A stretch of 64,000 nucleotides of DNA from Flavobacteriales bacterium (GTDB taxonomy: Bacteria; Bacteroidota; Bacteroidia; Flavobacteriales_D; Sanyastnellaceae). The stretch is taken from contig JADFAK010000058.1 of NCBI GenBank assembly GCA_015665315.1, forward strand, positions 1 to 64,000, read 5' to 3'. Below, piece after piece: positions 28,701 to 36,029 of the stretch. Each line of letters opens with the position of its first letter. Within the stretch, counting starts at the first letter, position 1. The notes beneath the pieces were generated by a model. It saw nothing but the letters and a program-made list of their open reading frames with translations, had not been told where the DNA came from and did no database searches. A program made the position numbers and the translations under genes.

Positions 28701-29933
28701 ATTTCAGATTTGAATGATCCAAACGCAGATTTCACTGAGCTTTCAATCGGTACCAGCACCCTTACATGGTCGGTTTACAACGGACCTTGTAACGAGCTTA
28801 CGGTAGATACGGTAATCGTTGAGGTTTTCAACCCCGATTCACCGGATGCTGATGCTGGCGAAGACCAATGGTTCTGTACTCCTTTTGGAGGTACAACGCT
28901 CGACGGAAATGCTCCTGTGCCTCCTTCGATTGGAGAATGGACTTTGATTAGTGGTGCTGGCGATATTTCAGACCCTTCAGTCAATAATACGTCGGTCGGA
29001 AATCTTGGCCTAGGCGAGAATATATTCGTCTGGTCGGTCTACAACGGCGCTTGTCCAAATTCACAAACGTCGGATACCGTAAGTGTTTTTGTAAACGACT
29101 TATCCGTGTCACAAGCCGATGCCGGTGCCGATACCTTCTTCTGTGGTGTTCTCGACTCCTTGATGATGGACGGTAGCGAGACAATTGGAAACACGGCCTT
29201 TGGAGTTTGGTCGACGATCCAAGGAGGTGGTGATTTTGCCAACCTTGGCAACGAGCACACGATGGTTTATGACATTCCTTTGGGAGTAAATGAATTCGTC
29301 TGGACTGTTGACAACGGCGCTTGTGGCATTTCACAAGACACCGTACAAGTTGTTATTTACGATCCAAACCTGGCACTTGCTTTCGCAGGGTATGACGAGG
29401 AAATCTGCCAAGATGAATTCATTGAGTTCAACTTAGAAGCCAATCCAGTCGACTGGCCAGCAACGGCCTCGTGGGAAATACTGGAAGGTGATATTGAAAT
29501 CAGCGATCTCTTAGATCCGAACGCTACCGTGCTTGAACTAGGTGAAATCCTGGAACCGCTGACAACCATAACGAACATGCTCGTTTGGACAGTGGACAAC
29601 GGTATTTGCGGTACAACTTCAGATACCTTGATCTATATTCTTGAGGACTGTTTAACAATCGAAGTACCGGATGCATTCTCACCAAACGGTGATGGAATAA
29701 ACGATGTATTCGAGATCCCGAATTTGTTCAAGTATCCTGAAAATTCAATAAAAATCTTCAATCGCTGGGGAATGCAGGTGTACGAAGCTGCGCCGTATTT
29801 AGAGAATTGGGATGGAAGATCAACCCACGGCTCAACTATCGGAGAGGAACTTCCGGTATCTACTTATTACTATATCCTCGATTTGGGTGATGGTTCGGAG
29901 CCATTGGCCGGTTTCATTTACCTAAAACGATAG
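19725..29933 (+). CDS. Giant SprB-like surface adhesin with 31 repeats, T9SS type B cargo
   Basis: This protein of 3402 residues starts at a GTG at 19725; an ATG at 19743 (MVSALIHYSRKAF) is equally possible and gives a more typical signal peptide, cleaved near SSAQ. Residues ~35-470 resemble the IgGFc-binding N-terminal domain (SKPIQCVHK, VISGSTHTRIAGG). One cadherin/Ig-like domain follows (~475-557). Residues ~558-3305 are 31 Ig-like repeats of ~88 residues, consensus A(D/N)AG-DQE-C(S/T) ... GTWTLVSG-GTI-DPNDPNT-V-GL-(V/I)GEN-F-WT-DNGPC ... V-IF(V/I)(F/Y)D, most with two Cys. The last ~90 residues are a gliding-motility-associated type B domain (AFSPNGDGINDVFEIPN, IFNRWGMQVYE). The genes downstream are its likely secretion partners. 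Probable role: surface adhesion or gliding. Confidence 0.9.
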   Translation: MSKLVSMVSALIHYSRKAFAIALFGLFCFASSAQFDTEFWMPPIWNSQNNLQNNPSELFISTPYPTSVDVHIETPDGVTFVLDTTVISGAPLQVVLTPSLGQTTLYNTAITDNGFIVTSSKPIQCVHKVSGQNNQTLVTLKGPNGLGQDFYCGSQVRNQNATYGPEEHHFISVMASANNTTVTIESPFNLYNGGGTLPNPYTFTLDKHECYLVRGNGPMQHVAGAHVTSDKDITVISGSTHTRIAGGGAADGGTDELVPVELMGTQFVIQKGDNGTPFDYTIIVATEDDTDIFVDGNATPVANIDAGEYYDHTTTGSFGDAHSFQTSKVSYCYHVTGASQDDEVGMSAIPQINCTGSRYIEFSKFTTNTQFQMMNVICPPDAESTMELNNLPYQSVTDVIYGPVPGLPGWVAITFPETSLAANNIVTSEGFFHAGFLTGAGSTGTYGFLSGFNDAFEFIDPNNGLPTTVYIADTLCNGETIDHCLQVYSCGGDHNIIDFEGNDGTVVITPPTSPFDTCFSYTAPFNYAGLDTITFTVDNSFGFMGTIDVVFMVENVNTPIDAGPIQELCSETTATLEAINPDPWVDGYWTVLAGGATVTPLDSPIANVTNLSLGTNTFLWTQEYSCGTNLDITQIIVYDGTAPPANAGPDIDLCSNDNTYNMQANDPQFTATGTWEIEFGNATIWNINDPNALVTNIGIGENLFVWNIDNGPCAGAASADSMYIYVFDQFHPTPNVGLDQEFCSDAFTSTTVSVSPAIAPAVGQWVVVSGTATISDPFATNPTISGCPVGVHEIAWVIDNGPCGELSDALTITIYDSGIAAPNAGPNAEYCTPNTSHTMAAVEPGGPGIGTWTLVSGAGVIVSPNNPLSQINNLGLGENVFHWTIDNGPCDDTGEFDAVSIFVYDGSQPLADAGEPQEFCANGFTNAQLSGSAIIFPGSGTWTVVSGTGSFSDINDPNATVSGLSVGSNILQWTVGNGPCNFPTFDTVEIVLFDDAQAPADAGPDVSFCTPISTYTMQASSPTAPSEGEWSVITGLATISDINDPNANISGLGVGENTFRWTYVNGPCPGSANFDEVSIFIFDENAPVANAGPDQEFCSDPAIPVNVFLDANDAIFPGAGTWVQIQGTGVIVDANDPNTEVLVLGEGENIFEWTIDNGPCPPGVSTDTVSIFVYPWNQAVANAGPDQEVCSDDPSAILAANTVVFPGSGSWSVITGSGSFLDASDPNTTVSGLSVGINVLQWTVDNGACDPQFTNDQVTILVFDASLAFADAGEDQIICSSLGSVDMDANTPVFPAEGVWTVTAGSGDFSDDSNPNAEVSNLSVGTNTFTWTVNNGPCSGFTTDEVTVIVYDENSPAANAGPNQQICTPTTSVNLAANSAIAPGTGTWTLFSGTGNISNANDPNTLVTGLGIGENVFQWTINNSPCSPAVTIDFVSIFVFDGSATSANAGADQEFCTPTASTTLNGNAAVFPATGSWTLISGAGTIVSPNSASSQVTGLQVGENVFQWTLNSAPCVESTSSDQVSIFIYDSMQMDADAGPDQEFCSDVTTATMAGNSVTFPAVGTWTLVSGSGTITSPNDPNTGITDLTIGTHVFAWTIDNGPCSAPTTSEVTILIYNETAPDASAGADQEICTPSTSVTMAASAPESPGIGTWSLVSGSGTIASVNNPNTTINGLGVGENIFHWTINNGSCSGGETFDEVSIFVYFNGQANANAGPDQNLCTPQLSTFLAANSVTFPATGTWTLSSGSGTITDPNDPNSEVTGLAIGENIFEWTILNGPCANAVTSDFVSIFVFDGGAPQANAGVDQELCSPTTTTFMAADGPVPPGEGTWTLVSGSGSITDPNDPATEITNLAIGVNTFLWTLDYSTCGTQADEVNIIVYDSTVPAAFAGDDQELCAPINSTSMNADAVASPGYGTWQLVSGSGTFIDANDPNTVVENLTVGENIFTWTVYNGPCLLDPETVDTVSIFIFDDGQLPANAGADQEICTPTTSTFLQGSPVIFPAEGEWILVSGVGTIVDANDPLTEVTGLGVGENVFQWSVTNGSCASPDTSDLVSIFVFDQTQAVANAGPDQELCTPVNSIVLAGNAITFPAVGVWTLISGAGTILDPNNPNATVNALAVGENVFQWTVDNGPCGQPTSDQVSIFIYNQFNEDADAGADQELCSPEDVTNLQGNLPIFPSFGEWTLFQGTGVIQDINDPNTEVSGLTIGENIFVWSVDNGPCANGLSTDTVSVFVFDEDAALAFAGDDQEFCSPTDNAFLNATAPIFPSSGSWVVISGTGTVVDPSDPNSEITGLSLGNNVVQWTVYNGPCSSSNSSDSVSIFIFDETQADANAGVDQELCTPQTTTLLNGNAAVFPATGEWTLASGTATILNPANPNTQVLDLGIGDNVFVWTILNGPCLNGMTSDTVIVSVFDQDLIDADAGPDQEWCLPNNFATLQGNDLVVPATGMWTQTQGTGSILDPTSSITAVVGLGVGENIFEWAVNNGPCGSSTDEISIFIYDPTAPVADAGPDQEFCTPISTTTMAANTPGDPGVGTWTLVTGNGTINSPNNPQTAISGLTIGENIFSWTIYNGPCAEPTFDLVSIFIFDENAPEADAGDDMEICLPLESVNMDASAAIFPAQGTWTTIAGTGTVDDVNDENTLISGLSLGTNTFVWSIDNQPCPDGITADTVNVLVFEEDIAPINAGPDQFFCTPLTTVVMAADPLSDPNTGFWTVADGTGVFGDATDPGTIVSGLTVGINQYVWNVYNGPCNMGMYTDTIDVYIYDEAHPPASAGLDQELCLPTNSTDLDGNLPIVPAIGTWTIIEGSATIADVNDPDTDITDLELGINTFVWTIDNGPCENTMTADTVSVIVFEEDALLAFAGDDIEICTPESCVTLDATPPSVPTTGTWTWVSGSGTISDVNDPNAQVCALPVGQHILQWSIYNGPCNNNNSFDFVEIEVFDGTAPPAFAGDDQELCWPTDATVLTADVPVFPAFGTWDLLDGSGSISDLNDPNADFTELSIGTSTLTWSVYNGPCNELTVDTVIVEVFNPDSPDADAGEDQWFCTPFGGTTLDGNAPVPPSIGEWTLISGAGDISDPSVNNTSVGNLGLGENIFVWSVYNGACPNSQTSDTVSVFVNDLSVSQADAGADTFFCGVLDSLMMDGSETIGNTAFGVWSTIQGGGDFANLGNEHTMVYDIPLGVNEFVWTVDNGACGISQDTVQVVIYDPNLALAFAGYDEEICQDEFIEFNLEANPVDWPATASWEILEGDIEISDLLDPNATVLELGEILEPLTTITNMLVWTVDNGICGTTSDTLIYILEDCLTIEVPDAFSPNGDGINDVFEIPNLFKYPENSIKIFNRWGMQVYEAAPYLENWDGRSTHGSTIGEELPVSTYYYILDLGDGSEPLAGFIYLKR
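21402..29660 (+). repeat. 31 tandem Ig-like coding repeats, about 265 bp each
   Basis: I counted 31 units in the adhesin, each starting near AxAG and ending in an acidic (F/Y)D strand. Most have one Cys near the start and one in NGPC, likely a disulfide within each unit. Units are similar in protein but diverged in DNA. Some are close pairs: units 11 and 21 share NGNAAVFPATG with nearly the same codons. Unit 31 is the most degenerate and leads into the sorting domain. Confidence 0.9.
24054..24069 (+). repeat. Exact 16-bp dispersed repeat, copy 1
   Basis: GCGACAAGCGCAAATG inside the adhesin gene, read as part of ATSANAG. Identical copies are at 45969 and 49925. Confidence 0.8.
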
Positions 29934-29952
29934 TCTGACTTAACACTTGATT

Positions 29953-30882
29953 ATGATGAAAAAAGTCAAAATAATATGTTTGCTATTCCTTGTTCTGGCA
30001 TCCGCCAAATGGGGTTACGCACAACAGGACCCCATGTTCAGCCAGTATATGTTCAACACCTTGAGCATCAATCCTGCCTACGCTGGAAGTGCCGACTTAC
30101 TCACGGTGAACGCTATTTACCGACACCAATGGGTGAAGTTTGATGGTGCTCCAGTGACGCAGACCATTACGGCGCACATGCCATTGAAAAAGGAAAGTTT
30201 GAGCTTTGGCGGTTCTATCATCAACGATAGCCACGGAGCGGTAAAACAAACTGGTATTTATGGCGACTTGTCCTACCGTATTTTTATGGACAAAAGCCGA
30301 CTAGCCTTTGGACTAAAAGGTGGCTTGAACTTGTTCTCCGCCAACTTGCAAGACCTCAACCCGGTTGAAGACGATGATCCTACTTTTCAGGCCAACGTTA
30401 AAAACAAGGCTTTGCCAAATTTCGGTGCCGGAATTCTGTGGTATAGTCAAAAGTACTATCTCGGACTTTCCACACCAAAACTGCTCACGAATAAGCTCAT
30501 CAACGGAGACCTTCCCGACTTGTCGCAAAACAAAGAAAGAAGACACTTTTTCCTAATTGGTGGTCTGGTGATTGACGTCAACAACTATTTGAAATTCAAG
30601 CCTACTTTCCTCGTGAAAGCAGTAAGTGGTGCTCCCATATCCTTTGACGTGACAGCCAACTTCCTTTTGTACGAGAAGTTCTGGGTTGGAGCCATGTACC
30701 GATTCCAAGACGCAGCCGGACTTCTGCTACAATACGAAGTGAACAACAAGATCAAAGTGGGCTATGCCTACGATTATACTTTATCAGATATTGGTCAGTA
30801 CAGCAACGGCTCGCATGAAATCATGCTTGGAGTTGATTTTGGCCGCAAAGTTGGAGGTGATATTTCTCCGCGTTACTTTTAA
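29953..30882 (+). CDS. PorP/SprF family type IX secretion membrane protein
   Basis: This 309-residue protein starts at the ATG at 29953 or 29956, 20 bp after the adhesin stop. Signal peptide ends GYAQ. The mature part opens with the family signature QDPMFSQYMFNTLSINPAYAGSAD and continues as an outer-membrane barrel (IYRHQWVKFDGAP, SLSFGGSIINDSHG, WVGAMYRFQDAAGLLLQYE, YAYDYTLSDIGQYSNGSHEIMLG). PorP/SprF proteins work with T9SS to bring a specific type B cargo such as SprB to the surface. Position directly after such a cargo makes the adhesin its likely client. Confidence 0.95.
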   Translation: MMKKVKIICLLFLVLASAKWGYAQQDPMFSQYMFNTLSINPAYAGSADLLTVNAIYRHQWVKFDGAPVTQTITAHMPLKKESLSFGGSIINDSHGAVKQTGIYGDLSYRIFMDKSRLAFGLKGGLNLFSANLQDLNPVEDDDPTFQANVKNKALPNFGAGILWYSQKYYLGLSTPKLLTNKLINGDLPDLSQNKERRHFFLIGGLVIDVNNYLKFKPTFLVKAVSGAPISFDVTANFLLYEKFWVGAMYRFQDAAGLLLQYEVNNKIKVGYAYDYTLSDIGQYSNGSHEIMLGVDFGRKVGGDISPRYF

Positions 30883-30902
30883 TCACCGCTAATCAAGATG
30901 TT

Positions 30903-33077
30903 ATGACACGATCCACCCTCAACTATACTCGACTAATTTTAGCGGCTGTCATGCTTGTTGTGAGCGGTTGCAATACGCCGAAGAGCAAGTTTAAATTGGC
31001 CGATAGGTATTTCAACGAATTCGAATTCACCAAGGCGGCTGAGATTTATGAAGATGTCTTGGAAAAGTATCCAGAAGATCCTCATGCTCTGCGACAAGCT
31101 GCCGAAGCCAGGGAAAATCTCGGAGACTACAAAAAAGCCGAAGAACATCTTGCTGTCTTGGCCAAAACGGAGGCTGTCAACGCCGCCGACTTATTGGAGT
31201 ACGCCGAAGTGCTCAAGATGAATGGCAAGTACGACAAGGCAACGAATGTCTATAGAACTTATGCCGAGCTTAAACCAGAAGACACCTCAGTAAGGTCCTA
31301 CATCGATACTCCCGACTGGTTGCATATCATGACCCGCGACTCATCGAATTATACCATCACAAATTCAGCGGTAAATACGGCTGGTTCCGACTTCGCTCCT
31401 ACTTTCATCGGGAATGAGATTATTTTCTCCTCTTCGCGGGCCGAAGGAAAAGGAAAACGAAATATATACGCGTGGAATGATCAGTCTTACCTGAATCTAT
31501 ACAGCGCACAACTGGGTCCGGATAGCACCTTGGATTCACCTACTGTATTGAAGAACAAGGCCAATAGTCGATTCCATGAAGGTACAGCGACTTATGACGC
31601 CATTAACAAGCGACTTTATTTCACAAGGAATTATTTCGACAAAGGCAAACAGCAAAAAAGCGACGACGGTAAACTGAACTTGGCCATCTTTTATGCCTCA
31701 TACGAAAATGGCGAAGTGGGCAAAATCAAAGAATTCAAATACAACAACGCCGAGCACTCTGTGGGTCACCCGACTTTGAGTGCCGACGGCAATACGATGT
31801 ATTATGTATCTGACAACCCAAAGGGAAAAGGAGGAGCGGATATCTACAAGGTCGTTCGAGAGACTACAGGCTGGTCTAAACCAGAATTACTCGGAGACGA
31901 AATCAATACTCTCGGAAATGAAATGTTCCCCTTTCTCGTCAACGACTCGACTTTGCTTTTTTCGAGTGATCGACTACCTGGTATGGGCGGACTAGACATT
32001 TTCGAGGCCGATCTATCTAGCGATCCTATTCAAGTTCGAAACTTGGGCTATCCGATAAATTCACACTACGACGATTTTGGGGTTTCGATGTACGGGCACC
32101 GCATGAGTGGTTACCTTTCAAGTAACCGACCACAAGGAAAAGGTGACGACGATATTTACCACTTCAGTGTCACGCGTCCTTCGACGGTGATTATTAGCGG
32201 TGATGTGGTCGATGTAAATACGTTAAAACCTCTACCATTTGTAACCATCGCCTTGAAGAACCCAGATGGGACTACCCTTGAAGTTGCCAAAACAGATGAG
32301 CAAGGGCATTACGAATTCGAGACAGACCACATGGAGGTTATTTCTCTGCGTGCTACCAAAGAGGGTTACTTTCCTGTAAATATGGACGTGCATACCAATG
32401 AATATTCAAAATTCGTGGATGAAGCCGATATCGTTATGGTGCCTTACGACCACTTGGCCGAAGGAACCGTTCTTTATGCTGAAAACGACCTCCCCGCCGA
32501 AGATGCGCGAATCACGCTCCTCGATAGTGAAGAGAAAATTCGAGATCAGGTTGTTACTGGCCAAGATGGCAAATATGCCTTCGGACTTATGTCTGATGAA
32601 GAGTATACTATTGAATGCTCAAAATTTGGATTTCCTGATCAAGAAGTAAACATCAACACAGGTGAAATTACCGATTCCTTGATTTATGCCGACTTCCGAC
32701 TGTTTAAACTAGAAACGGGTGCGATTGTCCGGCTGGATAATATCTACTACGATTACAATAGCGCCGATATTCGACCCGATGCCGCTCGTGAATTGGACAA
32801 GCTGCTTAAAATCATGGAAGATAATCCGACCATGAAGATCGAATTAGGGTCACACACCGACTCAAGAGGACCGGGCGGATATAACCTTACACTCTCGCAG
32901 AAAAGGGCCAAATCGGCCGCAAACTACCTCATTGGGAAAGGAATTGCAGAAAGCCGTGTCAAGAACAAAGGATACGGTGAGAAGAAGATCTTGAACAAAT
33001 GTCGCGACGGAGTTGAATGCAGCGAAGCCGAACATCAATTGAACCGACGGACTGAATTCAAAATTCTGGATATTTAG
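30903..33077 (+). CDS. OmpA-family lipoprotein with TPR and PD40 propeller (PorE-like architecture)
   Basis: This 724-residue lipoprotein has a lipobox VSGC with Cys23 as lipidation site. Domains in order: TPR repeats (~30-125), a WD40-like PD40 propeller (~150-430; PTLSADGNTMYYVSD, LLFSSDRLPGMGGLDIFEA, GYLSSNRPQGKGDDDIY), a carboxypeptidase-regulatory-like domain (~432-520; ISGDVVDVNTLKPLPFV), a second such fold (~522-600), and a C-terminal OmpA domain (~610-724; NIYYDYNSADIRPDA, HTDSRGPGGYNLTLSQKRAKSAANYL). That order matches T9SS PorE-type proteins, which anchor the machine to peptidoglycan. It closes the adhesin-PorP operon, 20 bp after porP. Confidence 0.93.
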   Translation: MTRSTLNYTRLILAAVMLVVSGCNTPKSKFKLADRYFNEFEFTKAAEIYEDVLEKYPEDPHALRQAAEARENLGDYKKAEEHLAVLAKTEAVNAADLLEYAEVLKMNGKYDKATNVYRTYAELKPEDTSVRSYIDTPDWLHIMTRDSSNYTITNSAVNTAGSDFAPTFIGNEIIFSSSRAEGKGKRNIYAWNDQSYLNLYSAQLGPDSTLDSPTVLKNKANSRFHEGTATYDAINKRLYFTRNYFDKGKQQKSDDGKLNLAIFYASYENGEVGKIKEFKYNNAEHSVGHPTLSADGNTMYYVSDNPKGKGGADIYKVVRETTGWSKPELLGDEINTLGNEMFPFLVNDSTLLFSSDRLPGMGGLDIFEADLSSDPIQVRNLGYPINSHYDDFGVSMYGHRMSGYLSSNRPQGKGDDDIYHFSVTRPSTVIISGDVVDVNTLKPLPFVTIALKNPDGTTLEVAKTDEQGHYEFETDHMEVISLRATKEGYFPVNMDVHTNEYSKFVDEADIVMVPYDHLAEGTVLYAENDLPAEDARITLLDSEEKIRDQVVTGQDGKYAFGLMSDEEYTIECSKFGFPDQEVNINTGEITDSLIYADFRLFKLETGAIVRLDNIYYDYNSADIRPDAARELDKLLKIMEDNPTMKIELGSHTDSRGPGGYNLTLSQKRAKSAANYLIGKGIAESRVKNKGYGEKKILNKCRDGVECSEAEHQLNRRTEFKILDI

Positions 33078-33106
33078 AAAACATTGTATTGGGAGAATAG
33101 AGCTGG

Positions 33107-33129
33107 CGATGACTCGTTAAAAGTCATCG
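33107..33129. terminator. Stem-loop between convergent genes
   Basis: Perfect 8-bp arms CGATGACT (33107-33114) and AGTCATCG (33122-33129) enclose a 7-base loop between the OmpA-lipoprotein stop and the end of the AsmA-family gene, whose stop codon falls in the loop. There is no T run, so it is a weak terminator candidate at best. Confidence 0.4.
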
Positions 33130-35780
33130 TCCTCTATAACAATCTTGACTTCTTCTTCCTTCTCATTGGATTTGAAGCGATCTTTGAATGACTTCTTAGG
33201 TCCTTCCTTCTTTGGTTCCTTCTCGGTTTTTTCGCCATCCATTGTCACAGTGATGACGGTTCCTTCACTCTGGCCCGAAAGCGCATTTGCCGAAGGCTGA
33301 TCCTTATTATCTTTCTTACCAAAGCCAAATTCCTCCTTGAGAATTCCCTTGACATTCTGAGCTTCTTTCTGGCGATCTTCCTTACGCTTTTCTTTGTGCG
33401 CCAGTCGGTCATACCCGAATGTCGGATCCTCCGCAGGGCCTCGCATGGATAGGAAAAACGAATTGCTCAAGCCATCATCCTCAACGATGCCATATTCAGT
33501 AACGTTGCTCTTAGATAACACATCTCGAAGTTTAAACCCAACCGTGTAGTCGATATCGTTCGAGAACTTATGCGTGCCCTCAGCGGTGATATCCATGGCG
33601 GTCGAACTGATCGTCATCTTGGGGATGTAAATCGTCTCATTGCGAATTTCAATCCGATTGCTCAATTCGTTGAACTTGATGTGAGCCAATTTTTGGTCCA
33701 GCGCTTCCTCATTGGCCAAGGGTGCCAAAAGCACATTCGACGCAACGTAACCACTAATGTTTTGTAGCGAACTCAAATTGATCAACTCTCCGTTCAAAAT
33801 CCTGATGTCCACTAGGCTTTCAATCGATTTTGAATCAAACTCCAAAGCACCGTCAAACTTTGCCTTGAAATCAACGTGGGCATTGGCTGTTCCCTTCAAA
33901 TGCTGGGCAGTAAGGTAGTCCTGACCGAAGTTCTCAAAGCCCAAGAAGAGCTGGTCCAACTGGATATCCTCCAAATCGGAGTTGCACGTAAAATCAAATT
34001 GACCTGGCACTCTCCCATCCATGCTCGCCGTTGCCTGAAAATGTCCGTCGGCCGTGTGAAGAGAAAGCGGACTAAGCGTAAGAACTTGGTTTTTGAGCAC
34101 TGCTTTTCCGCGAATATTGCTCGCTTCGAACTCTCTAAATTTTAGTTCGTATACCGCCAAGTCGACCTTAAAATCCACGTCTTGGGGAAAGGCCATGTGG
34201 TAGGTCGATCCATCAGTATCATCCGCGTCGCTAGAGGCCAAAATCGAGTTGAAATCCAATTTCGATGATGTAACAGCCGCATCGATATGCAACATCTCAT
34301 CGGAAATAAGCAAATAGGGAAGGAAGTTTCTGAAATAACCTGTCAGCGAAAAATCCGACTCTTCCATATTCCCGCTAAATTCTTCGATCTGTGCGTCGAG
34401 ATTGTCCAATTTGAACTTGCCTGTGAGTTGATCGAAATGGTGATCGCCGTTCTTGACCCGGAAGGACGCATTTTCAAAATTCATCCGTCCGCTTGTCTTC
34501 GAGTTTTTGAGGATATAAGAAGAAATCGCCCAGTTTTCGCCAAGCTTTCCTTCGAAGTCGGCATGAATTCCAAACCGACCCGTAAGCTCTGCTAGTTGGT
34601 CCAGCTCGGCAAACTCGCGCAGGTCGTTGAGGTCGAAGTTTCCGTCAACATTGATATCGATCCAAGGCCTAGAGAATTCGGCTATCACTCCTTGGAGGCC
34701 GAAAGTACCGTCGGCAAACTGGGCTTTCAACCAATCAATCTGCAGTTTTTCTTCCTTGCGATCGAGTTTTTCAAATGTACCCGACGAGGCAATATTGGCA
34801 AAGGCTACTCCCGATGCTTCATGGATAAACTCTCCTTCACTTATGGCAAAAGTTGAGGTGATATCCGGCTGTGATTCACTTCCAGCCAGTCCTGAAATTA
34901 ATCCATCGATAGAGATATGTCCCGACGCATGATAGCCCTGCATGGCTTGTAAATAAGCCTCCGGCAAATCCTGAATCAAGCCGGCAATCGACACGTTGTT
35001 TCCCTTGACATGCAAGTCATACAAGATCCCATCAGGCATGTCCATAACCGAACCTTCTATGCCTATAGGTACGCCAGCAATCGTGATTAAACTTTTGTCG
35101 ATGTAATACGCGTTGTCACCATTGTTGATTTCAATATTCAAGTCGGTGATAATATGCTTGTCGGTCACAAATCGCTCACCACCAATCGAAATCTCATGCA
35201 TCGCAAAGGAAGCATCCCCTTCCAATCGGATCTTCATTTCATCGAGCAAGGCCGCAATTTCAAAATCCCCTCCGTCCAGACGCAAGTAAAACTCCGACTT
35301 GTCATCGGCAATAAGTGCTCGCGCATTCTCTAGGTTGACCTGTTCAAGTTCAAATAAAAACTCACTCGATTCTGATTCATCACTTGTCCAAAAATGGAAA
35401 TTATCGGTGCCGTCTTCGAGACGCTTAATGTTCACCAAGGCATCCGAAATGGTGATTTCATCGACTACATAGTTGCCCGTGGCAAAACTCCACACGTCAA
35501 ATTCCAAAAATACTTGATCGGCATAAAGAAGCGTGTCCTTGGCCTCAAAGGTTTCATCAATAAGTACTTTCGAAAGCTTGATCGACGCTTTGGGAAAGGA
35601 CTCCCACAAAGTGAGGTCAACCGCATCAACATTGACATTGGTGGCCAAGCTCGCCTTGATTTTTACCAAAGCATAGTCGGTCACCTCATCCTCGTACATA
35701 TGAACAAGAACAGCGGCGGCACCTACTAAAATTACAAGCACTCCAAGCAAGTAGAGCAGAATTCGCTTCAGTTTTTTCAT
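33117..35780 (-). CDS. AsmA-family protein
   Basis: I start at the ATG at 35780 (MKKLKRILLYLLGVL), giving 887 residues; the frame extends to 35816. One N-terminal membrane anchor (about 7-27) is followed by a long periplasmic region of beta-strand repeats. The AsmA signature appears early (LATNVNVDAVDLTLWESFPKASIKLSKV) and the C-terminal AsmA_2-type part is near 590-790. The tail is highly charged (KKEGPKKSFKDRFKSNEKEEE). AsmA-like proteins are thought to bridge the periplasm and carry phospholipids to the outer membrane; that role is inferred from family. Confidence 0.85.
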   Translation of the reverse strand: MKKLKRILLYLLGVLVILVGAAAVLVHMYEDEVTDYALVKIKASLATNVNVDAVDLTLWESFPKASIKLSKVLIDETFEAKDTLLYADQVFLEFDVWSFATGNYVVDEITISDALVNIKRLEDGTDNFHFWTSDESESSEFLFELEQVNLENARALIADDKSEFYLRLDGGDFEIAALLDEMKIRLEGDASFAMHEISIGGERFVTDKHIITDLNIEINNGDNAYYIDKSLITIAGVPIGIEGSVMDMPDGILYDLHVKGNNVSIAGLIQDLPEAYLQAMQGYHASGHISIDGLISGLAGSESQPDITSTFAISEGEFIHEASGVAFANIASSGTFEKLDRKEEKLQIDWLKAQFADGTFGLQGVIAEFSRPWIDINVDGNFDLNDLREFAELDQLAELTGRFGIHADFEGKLGENWAISSYILKNSKTSGRMNFENASFRVKNGDHHFDQLTGKFKLDNLDAQIEEFSGNMEESDFSLTGYFRNFLPYLLISDEMLHIDAAVTSSKLDFNSILASSDADDTDGSTYHMAFPQDVDFKVDLAVYELKFREFEASNIRGKAVLKNQVLTLSPLSLHTADGHFQATASMDGRVPGQFDFTCNSDLEDIQLDQLFLGFENFGQDYLTAQHLKGTANAHVDFKAKFDGALEFDSKSIESLVDIRILNGELINLSSLQNISGYVASNVLLAPLANEEALDQKLAHIKFNELSNRIEIRNETIYIPKMTISSTAMDITAEGTHKFSNDIDYTVGFKLRDVLSKSNVTEYGIVEDDGLSNSFFLSMRGPAEDPTFGYDRLAHKEKRKEDRQKEAQNVKGILKEEFGFGKKDNKDQPSANALSGQSEGTVITVTMDGEKTEKEPKKEGPKKSFKDRFKSNEKEEEVKIVIEDDDF

Positions 35781-36001
35781 GGCGATAAAAAGAACTTTGA
35801 AGTTATGGGAATACACCCTGTACGATATTCAACTCGAGACAATTAGCCAACAACCGACTGTTCATCTAGAATGGCAACGTGGAATAGCCTGTGTTTATTC
35901 TAGTAAGAGGCTTGAGAATTACTTTCTGATTTTCTACTCTTCGATTTTAACTTTCTGCCGATTCATTAGGCACATGATCGCACGAAATCTGCCAGAATAC
36001 C

Positions 36002-36009
36002 TATATTTG
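36002..36009 (+). promoter_or_regulatory. -7 box TATATTTG upstream of sod
   Basis: A perfect TAnnTTTG box lies 20 bp before the sod ATG. No TTG is present at the usual -33 distance, so the promoter may be weak or activator-dependent. Confidence 0.45.
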
Positions 36010-36029
36010 AAGGACACAATCCCATCGAC

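Noticed and set aside
21033-29599. Long open frames antisense to the giant adhesin
   Set aside because: They are in fixed register with the repeats, have low-complexity composition and no plausible starts or families; they are shadows of the repeated coding sequence.
19725-29933. Regular ~265-bp periodicity considered as a CRISPR or satellite
   Set aside because: The period equals one protein domain, the frame is open throughout and units differ in DNA; there are no spacers.
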